Origin: Lachnospiraceae bacterium
GTDB lineage: Bacteria > Bacillota > Clostridia > Lachnospirales > Lachnospiraceae
DNA: 64,000 bases
Direction of reading: 5' to 3'
Assembly (NCBI GenBank): GCA_022791975.1
Contig: JAAWAC010000007.1
Coordinates: forward strand, 62,001 to 126,000
Below, piece after piece: positions 57,139 to 64,000 of the stretch (positions are counted from its first letter, which is position 1; each line of letters starts with the position of its first letter). The position numbers and the translations under genes were made by a program. The notes beneath the pieces are model-generated. The model was given only the letters and a program-made list of their open reading frames with translations. It had not been told where the DNA came from and ran no database searches.

Positions 57139-58551
57139 TTACTCTTTCCCGTTCCAACAGTAGGTACAGAGCTTGCAGGGCTCAATTCCCACGGAGTCCA
57201 GCATATCGTCCAGCCGGTGGTAATGGAGGGAAGAGAAATTCAGTTCTTTCTCGATCTCTTTTACCATGGCATGGTACTGGTCGGAATTGGGATCTGTGTA
57301 GGCCTCCAGATCCGGCTCTGTCCCCTCTCCCTCCAGCTTGCGGATCACCCGGCGGGCAATGAGATCCATCTCCGAGGTGGAGCGGGAAAAATTCAAAAAT
57401 TTACAGCCATAGATAATAGGGGGGCAGGCAGGCCGGATATGGACCTCCTTGGCCCCGCTGCGGTACAGAAATTCCGTGGTCTCCCGAAGCTGGGTGCCCC
57501 GGACAATGGAATCATCAATCATCAAAAGGCTCTTTCCCTGAATCAGATCGTGCAGAGGAATCAGCTTCATCTTGGCAATGAGATCCCGCTGCCGCTGCAT
57601 GGTGGGCATAAAAGAGCGGGGCCAGGTAGGGGTGTACTTAATAAAGGGGCGGGAAAAGGGCACTCCGGACCGGTTGGCATAGCCGATAGCATGGGCTGTG
57701 CCGGAATCTGGTACCCCGGCCACCGTATCCGGGTGCACATCGTGAACCTTGTCCGCCTCCGCCAGAAGCTCCCCACAGCGATAGCGCATTTCCTCCACGC
57801 TGACCCCTTCATAGGAGGAGGAGGGATATCCATAATATACCCACAAAAATGTACAGATCCGCATGTCCGTCCCCGGCGCACATACAGTCTGTACCGTCTC
57901 CGGGGTCATAATCACAACCTCTCCCGGCCCCAGCTCCCGGGCCGCCTTATATCCCAGATTCAAATAGGCAAAGCTTTCAAAGGCCGCACACCAGGCCCCA
58001 TCCTTCCGCCCAATGGCCACCGGGGTCCGGCCCATTTTATCCCGGGCCACATAGATAGCCTTGGGAGTCATCAGCAAGATAGTCATGGACCCCTTGATCT
58101 GTTCCTGGGCATAGCGAATCCCCTCCAACAGGTTGTCCTGCTGATTAATCAGGGTGGCCACCAACTCTGTGGCATTGATATCCCCACCGCTCATCTCCAG
58201 AAAATGGGTCCGGGTGCTGGCAAACACCTGCTGGATCAGCTCCTTCCGGTTGTTAATCCGGCCCACTGTGGCAATGGCATAGGTGCCGTGATGGGAGCGG
58301 ATAAGCAGGGGCTGTGGCTCGTAATCGGAAATGCAGCCGATCCCCAGACTCCCCTCCATCTCATTAAAATCCTTCTCAAACTTGGTCCGAAAAGGAGAAT
58401 TCTCAATATTGTGAATGGCCTTATCAAAGCCCTTCTTTCCATATACCACCAGGCCGCCCCTGCGGGTTCCCAGATGGGAATGATAATCCGTACCAAAAAA
58501 CAGATCAAACACACAGTCCGTCTTTGATGCGACTGCAAAAAATCCACCCAT
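57139..58551 (-). CDS. Amidophosphoribosyltransferase (PurF) paralogue lacking the N-terminal catalytic Cys
   Basis: PRPP motif SLLMIDDSIVRGTQLRE, FGTDYHSHLGTRRGG, C-terminal CKLCTYCW; N-terminus MGGFFAVAS instead of MCGI. Confidence 0.88.
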   Translation of the reverse strand: MGGFFAVASKTDCVFDLFFGTDYHSHLGTRRGGLVVYGKKGFDKAIHNIENSPFRTKFEKDFNEMEGSLGIGCISDYEPQPLLIRSHHGTYAIATVGRINNRKELIQQVFASTRTHFLEMSGGDINATELVATLINQQDNLLEGIRYAQEQIKGSMTILLMTPKAIYVARDKMGRTPVAIGRKDGAWCAAFESFAYLNLGYKAARELGPGEVVIMTPETVQTVCAPGTDMRICTFLWVYYGYPSSSYEGVSVEEMRYRCGELLAEADKVHDVHPDTVAGVPDSGTAHAIGYANRSGVPFSRPFIKYTPTWPRSFMPTMQRQRDLIAKMKLIPLHDLIQGKSLLMIDDSIVRGTQLRETTEFLYRSGAKEVHIRPACPPIIYGCKFLNFSRSTSEMDLIARRVIRKLEGEGTEPDLEAYTDPNSDQYHAMVKEIEKELNFSSLHYHRLDDMLDSVGIEPCKLCTYCWNGKE

Positions 58552-58554
58552 AAA

Positions 58555-59865
58555 TTATGCCCCTTCCTTTCCTGCTATATAATTGATAAACTGCTGAGCG
58601 GTCCTTCCCGAGATCCCGCCGTGACTTAACTCCCATTTGTTTGCCTCTGCACAGAGCTCCTCCTCCGACAGCGTAATCTTGGGGTACCGCCTGGCCAGCT
58701 CCGTCACAATGTGGTAGTATTCCTTCTGGGTAGGCTTGGAGAAATTGATGGTCACTCCAAACCTGGCTACCAGGGACAGCTTCTCCTGCATGGTATCCGA
58801 CCGGTGCATCCCTTCGTCCACCTCCATATCTCCCCTGTCCTTCCAGGTTTCCCGAATGATATGCCGGCGGTTGGAAGTGGCATAGATCAGCACATTATCC
58901 GGCTTGGTCTCCATACCTCCCTCAATCACTGCCTTTAAAAATTTATACTCGATCTCAAACTCCTCAAAGGACAGATCATCCATATAGATAATAAATCGGT
59001 AATTCCGGTTTTTGATTTGGGCGATCACCGCGGACAGATCCTGGAACTGATGCTTGTATATCTCTATCATTCGCAGCCCCTGATCGTAGTATTCATTGAG
59101 AATGGCTTTGATGCTGGTGGACTTTCCCGTGCCCGCATCTCCAAAAAGCAGAGCATTGTTGGCTGGCAGTCCCTTGATAAAGGCCTCTGTATTGTCAATA
59201 AGCTTTTTTTTCTGAATCTCATAGCCGATAAGATCGCAGAGCATTACCCGGTCCGTGTTGTTGACAGGCAAAAACTCCACCTCATTCTCCAGGCGCCGAA
59301 TGCGAAAGGCCTTGTTAAGGCCAAACATGCCCACCCCATAGGCAGCATAAAAATCCGTCACAATGCGGAAGATCTCCTCCTCATCGGCCGCCTTCCCAAT
59401 CTGGGCGCTTACCGCCTGTACCTTCTCGCTGACATTTTTATTGTACATCCGCTCTTTCTTCCCAATAGCCTGATAATGACAGACCGTGGTAAAGCAGTCA
59501 ATCCCCAGAGCCTCCTCTATGGGCCCGAAATCAAAATGGAAAAGCTTTTGAAACACTCGGAAATCATTCTTTGCAAAATGATTCACCGTGCCCTCATTGG
59601 CTCCCACCTTCTCGCTGGTCATGCTGAAGGAATTTTCATTGGTAAGCAAAATAAAGGTCAGATAATTATGCCAAAGATTCTTGTCAAACCCATAGAGGGT
59701 GGACAAATCCAAAAGCGCCTTCATCTGCTCATAAATTCGCGTAATCAACTGGGCACTGTCATAGCTGCCCTTATCAAAATCCCGGAAAATCCCCGACAGC
59801 TTCCGCAAAATGCTGTCCTCTCCCAGATCCCGGTATAAAATCAGCTTTGCAACCTCTCGATACAT
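58555..59865 (-). CDS. DUF815-type AAA+ ATPase
   Basis: [95 protein letters not shown]. Confidence 0.9.
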   Translation of the reverse strand: MYREVAKLILYRDLGEDSILRKLSGIFRDFDKGSYDSAQLITRIYEQMKALLDLSTLYGFDKNLWHNYLTFILLTNENSFSMTSEKVGANEGTVNHFAKNDFRVFQKLFHFDFGPIEEALGIDCFTTVCHYQAIGKKERMYNKNVSEKVQAVSAQIGKAADEEEIFRIVTDFYAAYGVGMFGLNKAFRIRRLENEVEFLPVNNTDRVMLCDLIGYEIQKKKLIDNTEAFIKGLPANNALLFGDAGTGKSTSIKAILNEYYDQGLRMIEIYKHQFQDLSAVIAQIKNRNYRFIIYMDDLSFEEFEIEYKFLKAVIEGGMETKPDNVLIYATSNRRHIIRETWKDRGDMEVDEGMHRSDTMQEKLSLVARFGVTINFSKPTQKEYYHIVTELARRYPKITLSEEELCAEANKWELSHGGISGRTAQQFINYIAGKEGA

Positions 59866-59933
59866 AGCGCAAACTCCTCCTTATGAAATCTTAACAAGTA
59901 TACACTATTTTTTCATATTTCACAAGATAAGGG

Positions 59934-59981
59934 TTGACATTTTCTCTTTTTTATATTATTGTATTATTATAGTAATACAAT
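59934..59981 (+). promoter_or_regulatory. Promoter and operator of the YtrA-type operon
   Basis: TTGACA (59934-59939)-N17-TATTGT (59957-59962), overlapped by ATTGTATTA-N6-TAATACAAT (59958-59981). Confidence 0.7.
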
Positions 59982-60078
59982 TTACCCCCCCCCGGGAGAA
60001 TTTGCCTCCTGTTCGGCGGGTATACCGGGGCTTGCAGAAATAATCCCTGTAAGCTCGCGCAGAGAAAGGGGTGACTAC

Positions 60079-60459
60079 ATGGCATGGGTATTGGATGACT
60101 CCCGACCCATTTATCTACAACTTGCCAATAAAATTCAGTCAGATATTATCTCCGGTATTTACCGGCCCGGAGATAAGCTGCCCTCCGTGCGGGATCTGGC
60201 CATGGATGCCGCAGTAAATCCCAACACAATGCAGAAAGCGCTTATGGAACTGGAACGCAGCGGACTTATTTACACCCAGCGGACCAGCGGACGATTTATC
60301 TCGGAGGACGCACAAAAAGTAACGGTCATGAAGGAAAACCTGGCCAAGGAGCAAATCCGGCAGTTTCTCAGCAGTATGCAGCAGCTGGGCTTTGAAAATC
60401 AGGAGATCCTTCACTTTATGGAAGAAACCTTGAAGGAGGAGCGCAGATGGAAACACTAA
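60079..60459 (+). CDS. GntR family regulator, YtrA subfamily
   Basis: DDSRPIYLQLANKIQSDIISGIYRPGDKLPSVRDLAMDAAVNPNTMQKALMELERSGLIYTQRTSGRFI; short C-terminus; followed by ABC genes. Confidence 0.93.
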   Translation: MAWVLDDSRPIYLQLANKIQSDIISGIYRPGDKLPSVRDLAMDAAVNPNTMQKALMELERSGLIYTQRTSGRFISEDAQKVTVMKENLAKEQIRQFLSSMQQLGFENQEILHFMEETLKEERRWKH

Positions 60460-61145
60460 TGGAATGCCAACAGCTCTCGAAACATTATGGCAACAAAATC
60501 GCTCTGGATCACATCAATCTGGCCATTGAGCGCGGACGAATCATCGGCCTTCTGGGGCCCAATGGAAGTGGAAAAACCACGCTCATCAAGCTTATCAACG
60601 GTATCCTGGCTCCCACATCCGGCAATATCTATATCAACGGCCATCCGCCTGGGGTGGAGACCAAAAAGGTAGTGTCCTATTTGCCGGAGCGGACCTATTT
60701 CAACAGCTGGATGAAGGTCACGGATATTCTCCATTTTTTCAGTGATTTTTACGCGGACTTTGATTCCCGGCGTGCCCTGGAAATGCTCCACCGGCTGAAT
60801 ATCAATGAAAATGACCGGCTGCGCACCATGTCCAAAGGTACCAAGGAAAAGGTGCAGCTGATTATGGTCATGAGCCGGAATGCGGACCTGTATTGCCTGG
60901 ATGAACCCATCGGTGGTGTGGACCCGGCGGCTCGAGATTACATTCTCCAGACCATCATAACCAATTACCGTGAAAACGCAACCGTCCTTATCTCCACCCA
61001 TCTAATCTCTGATATTGAGAATGTGCTGGATGATGCCATATTTATTCAGAATGGCCGTGTTATGCTCACCGGCTCTGTGGACGACATCCGCATGCGGGAG
61101 GGAAAATCTGTAGACACACTGTTCCGGGAGGTGTTCCGATGCTAG
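60447..61145 (+). CDS. ABC transporter ATP-binding protein
   Basis: IGLLGPNGSGKTTLIKLINGILAP, LRTMSKGTKEKVQLIMVMSRNADLYCLDEPIGGVDPAARDYIL. Confidence 0.95.
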   Translation: METLMECQQLSKHYGNKIALDHINLAIERGRIIGLLGPNGSGKTTLIKLINGILAPTSGNIYINGHPPGVETKKVVSYLPERTYFNSWMKVTDILHFFSDFYADFDSRRALEMLHRLNINENDRLRTMSKGTKEKVQLIMVMSRNADLYCLDEPIGGVDPAARDYILQTIITNYRENATVLISTHLISDIENVLDDAIFIQNGRVMLTGSVDDIRMREGKSVDTLFREVFRC

Positions 61146-61954
61146 GAAAATTAATGAAATACGAATTCCATGCTGTTTCACGCTTTCTGCTGCCTCTCCA
61201 TCTGGCACTGATTTTAATTACCTTTGTGGGACGCTTTTATGTGCAGTTTGCCCTGGACAATCTCAGCTACCGCTTTGCCCTGCTTCATGCTTCCCTGATC
61301 ATGTTCTATGTGCTTGCCCTGTTTGCTATTTTCGTGCTGACCTATGTATATCTGTACATTCTGCGGCCTCATCGAAACTGGTTCTCCGATGAGGGCTACC
61401 TGATGCACACCTTACCGGTCACCCCGGCCCAGCATATCTGGAGCAAGCTTATCGTGTCCATGTGCTGGATTATTCTGGACATGTTTCTGCTTGGCCTGTC
61501 CATTTTCCTTATGACGATCAATCCGGAAATACTGGAATCCTGGCCCCAATTAATAGAAATGCTTCAGGACATGATTGTTAGCTTCACAGGCTTTGACTAT
61601 GTGCTGGGAACCATTACCTATGTGCTCAGCCTGCTGGCAGACTGTGCCAGAGGAATCCTGGTGGTCTATATGTGTATGGCCATCGGCCACAGCTTCAACC
61701 AGTATAAGCTGCTGATCTCCATTGCCATCTACGTGGGCGTATACATCGGTACCAGTCTGGTGAATACCCTGGCTGCCATTATCCTGACTATCCCCTACGG
61801 AGGATCAGGGGTGGGATCTCTCTTTATTATATCCAACAGTTCCTTGGGCAATGGGCGGATGACCTGGTTTGAGATTGTCTTTTCCCTGGTCGTGGCTGCC
61901 ATTTCCTTCTTTGTCACCCAGTATTTCCTGTCCAAACAGCTGAATCTGGAGTAA
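61139..61954 (+). CDS. ABC-2-type transporter permease
   Basis: Multiple hydrophobic segments; overlaps the ATPase gene start/stop by 7 bp. Confidence 0.82.
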   Translation: MLGKLMKYEFHAVSRFLLPLHLALILITFVGRFYVQFALDNLSYRFALLHASLIMFYVLALFAIFVLTYVYLYILRPHRNWFSDEGYLMHTLPVTPAQHIWSKLIVSMCWIILDMFLLGLSIFLMTINPEILESWPQLIEMLQDMIVSFTGFDYVLGTITYVLSLLADCARGILVVYMCMAIGHSFNQYKLLISIAIYVGVYIGTSLVNTLAAIILTIPYGGSGVGSLFIISNSSLGNGRMTWFEIVFSLVVAAISFFVTQYFLSKQLNLE

Positions 61955-61966
61955 CAACCAAAATAT

Positions 61967-62003
61967 AACTGCCCACTGGCGTCTTTGCCAGGGGCAGTTT
62001 TTA
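61967..62003 (+). terminator. Rho-independent terminator of the YtrA-type operon
   Basis: AACTGCCC A CTGGC-GTCTTT-GCCAG GGGCAGTT followed by TTTT. Confidence 0.85.
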
Positions 62004-62050
62004 AGTTCCTATTAAAAGTTTCCGCTCACACAAAATAAAGCCGCTTCGCC

Positions 62051-63556
62051 TTATCCCCTTCCTATACAAAACAGATAGGCCTCCTCCTTCTGGCTGATGC
62101 ACCACTCCTCCATAAGCTTCCACTCTGGCCGCTTACGCAGCTGCTTTTTCAAATATCCCCTGTCCCGGGAATACACCAGCAGAATTCCCTCCGGCTTTAA
62201 AAGCTCCCGGGCTTTGTCCAAAAATTGGCCGTACAGGTTGTCAATGGCATGAGCATCCATCCGCTTTCCCTTTACTGGAAAGTTGGTCACGATCTCGTCA
62301 AACAGATATCCATGGGCAAATGTCAGACAATCCCGGTTGATAAAATGAGCCGGGACTCCAGCAGCCTGGGCATTTTCCCGTGCTCCTGCAATAGCCGGCG
62401 CATACAGGTCAATGCCATACAGAGTATGGGCGTGCAGCTTATAATTCCGCTCCAAAAGCATGGTCCCCACTCCACAAAAAGGGTCCAGCACCTGGGCCTG
62501 CTCCTTCAAGTAGGAAGAAGCCAGCTCCATGCAGATGGCTGCCTGCACTGGTGCCAGGGAAGCCGCCACCACCTGTCGCCGGTAGGCAAACCGGTGGTCT
62601 GGCAAACTTTTAAGCTTAAGAAGGGGAAAGAAACTTCCCCCCCTGTCTTCCATCAAACGCAGCTCTATCTCATAGGCGGACGGAGCATTTATCAACCTTC
62701 CATTCGACTGCTCCTCCAACTGAGCACCCAATCTTTTGGCCAGATCCCCTGGAGTCTGGGAGGCGCCCCGAAGCCTAGTGTCCACCCGGAAATAATAGGG
62801 GGGCTTTCCCTTCAAAAGCCTTCCCAAAAGCTCCAACAGATCCGTCTCCAAAAGCTCCTTAGCAAGCGCCTCTTTCCTAAGCTTTCCGCTGCCCTGTAGA
62901 CAAAAGAAAAGCTCCCGGTAAGTGCGGATGGAAAGCAAGGGTTCTATGGTGGCCTGTTCTGCCAAAACTGCGCCCTTTCCCAGGCGAATCTGCCCATCCC
63001 CTATCTGCCCGGCCGTAAGCTTCTCCTGCCCTTGGTTGGTCAGGAGCATTACATCCGCCTTTTGTCCCAGCCCAACAAAGCCATGGAACCGGGGAGGCTC
63101 CTGGCTTAGTAAAATCCGGCGCAATACCCAAAGCTCCTGGCGCAGATGCTTTTCTGAGGGCTGCTTCTCTGTCTGTTTCCCAGCAGCCATTAACTCTTCC
63201 TCTATCTGGGCCTGTCGCTGCTTCATAGCTTCCACATAGGGCTCGCAGGGAAAGCTCTCCAAAGCTTTCAGGTAATCACTTTTTACAAAAAGCTGATGTT
63301 CCCTTTCATAGGCCTCCCACAGCTTTTCGGGAATCTCCTCCCCGGTAAGTTTCCCCAGGATAGCCGCCCCGTTTTTTCGCACTTTGGGGTCCTCTTCGTA
63401 GTTCAGGCAGCTAAACAGCACCTGGGGCCTGGCGTCAAAGAGCTTTTGAAGCTCCCCCAGGCTCTCCGGCTTTTGGATAGCTGCCTTCATGGCAATCAGA
63501 CTTTCCCTTAAATCCTGCTGCCTATCAACCTTCTCAAATAGCTCTCTCAAAATCAT
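62051..63556 (-). CDS. TRM11/UPF0020-like SAM-dependent methyltransferase with helical N-terminal extension
   Basis: VLDPFCGVGTMLLERNYKLHAHTLYGIDLYAPAIAGARENAQAAGVPAHFINRDCL; FDEIVTNFPVKGKRMD; LLKPEGILLVYSRD. Confidence 0.8.
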   Translation of the reverse strand: MILRELFEKVDRQQDLRESLIAMKAAIQKPESLGELQKLFDARPQVLFSCLNYEEDPKVRKNGAAILGKLTGEEIPEKLWEAYEREHQLFVKSDYLKALESFPCEPYVEAMKQRQAQIEEELMAAGKQTEKQPSEKHLRQELWVLRRILLSQEPPRFHGFVGLGQKADVMLLTNQGQEKLTAGQIGDGQIRLGKGAVLAEQATIEPLLSIRTYRELFFCLQGSGKLRKEALAKELLETDLLELLGRLLKGKPPYYFRVDTRLRGASQTPGDLAKRLGAQLEEQSNGRLINAPSAYEIELRLMEDRGGSFFPLLKLKSLPDHRFAYRRQVVAASLAPVQAAICMELASSYLKEQAQVLDPFCGVGTMLLERNYKLHAHTLYGIDLYAPAIAGARENAQAAGVPAHFINRDCLTFAHGYLFDEIVTNFPVKGKRMDAHAIDNLYGQFLDKARELLKPEGILLVYSRDRGYLKKQLRKRPEWKLMEEWCISQKEEAYLFCIGRG

Positions 63557-63620
63557 TTCCTCTGTTATGCATTCTGTAATTTTCTCCCAGGGGACTTCCC
63601 ACTTTCCGATAGGTCTTCTC

Positions 63621-64000
63621 TCATCGCATCAAAATATATCCCGTATAAATCACGTAAACCAACACCATCATGGCTCCTGTTCCCCGGGTTACCCGTTTTC
63701 GGGCATAGAGGGGAAGAAAGAAGAACAGGCTCACAGCCAGCAAAATAGCTGCATCATACACGTTTTCCGGTTCTACCCGAATAGGCGAGATTCCCGCGGA
63801 CACCCCCAGAATAAAGCCAATATTCATAATATTGGACCCTACCACGTTTCCCAGGGCAATGTCGCTCTCTCCCTTTTTGGCCGCCACCACAGAGGTGACC
63901 AGCTCTGGCAGAGAGGTTCCCACCGCCACAATGGTCAGCCCGATTAAGGTCTCGCTAAGTCCAAAGCTGCGGGCAATCTCCGTAGCTCCGTTTACCACCA
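63621..64000 (-). CDS. Sodium/calcium antiporter (CaCA family), C-terminal part, truncated by window edge
   Basis: VNGATEIARSFGLSETLIGLTIVAVGTSLPELVTSVVAAKKGESDIALGNVVGSNIMNIGFILGVSAGISPI alpha-repeat. Confidence 0.92.
   Translation of the reverse strand, partial: VVNGATEIARSFGLSETLIGLTIVAVGTSLPELVTSVVAAKKGESDIALGNVVGSNIMNIGFILGVSAGISPIRVEPENVYDAAILLAVSLFFFLPLYARKRVTRGTGAMMVLVYVIYTGYILMR

Noticed and set aside
57217-58527. 436-aa plus-strand ORF antisense to the PurF paralogue
   Set aside because: Overlaps a strongly supported gene; translation is Pro/Gly/His-rich with no family motif. Typical shadow ORF.
59017-59838. 273-aa plus-strand ORF antisense to DUF815
   Set aside because: Shadow ORF over a conserved ATPase gene.
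1-64000. CRISPR arrays, rRNA, tRNA genes, prophage structural genes
   Set aside because: No regularly spaced repeats, cloverleaf-like intergenic sequences, rRNA-like stretches or phage morphogenesis genes noticed by eye; a tool-based scan would be needed to exclude small tRNAs.

Overview
64 kb window of bacterial chromosome. Gene content, strong -35/-10 promoters and AGGAGG ribosome-binding sites suggest a Clostridia/Lachnospiraceae-like Firmicute (inference, not a database result). About 46 protein-coding genes, mostly on the minus strand. Main blocks: (a) left-edge serine recombinase fragment, D-psicose/allulose 3-epimerase-like gene, TetR + MFS efflux pair, YihS-like AGE isomerase; (b) glucarate catabolism cluster (GudD, DapA-family enzyme, orphan GltD-like flavoprotein) beside a PrpR-N regulator whose AAA+ domain has lost its catalytic motifs; (c) alaS; (d) a 13-kb MoxR / DUF5682 / VWA / SWIM / DUF4132 locus with the gene set of E. 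coli yehLMPQ+yehI, here interrupted by two other genes and preceded by DUF362 and AAA genes; (e) GntR, a decayed amidohydrolase, NagB-like, NagA; (f) a sugar ABC importer locus with PIG-L deacetylase, MtlD-like dehydrogenase, a second divergent NagB-like protein, Gfo/Idh and PfkB, next to a divergent ROK regulator; (g) bioY/bioB with a clear BirA box; (h) GT14, GH32, CPBP, HIT; (i) TPP riboswitch-thiT; (j) argS, fructokinase, exoIII, a PurF paralogue lacking the nucleophilic Cys, DUF815 ATPase; (k) YtrA-type GntR/ABC operon, TRM11-like methyltransferase and a partial Na/Ca exchanger. I saw no rRNA, tRNA, CRISPR array or intact transposon. Assignments come from reading the translations and motifs by eye; no searches were run.
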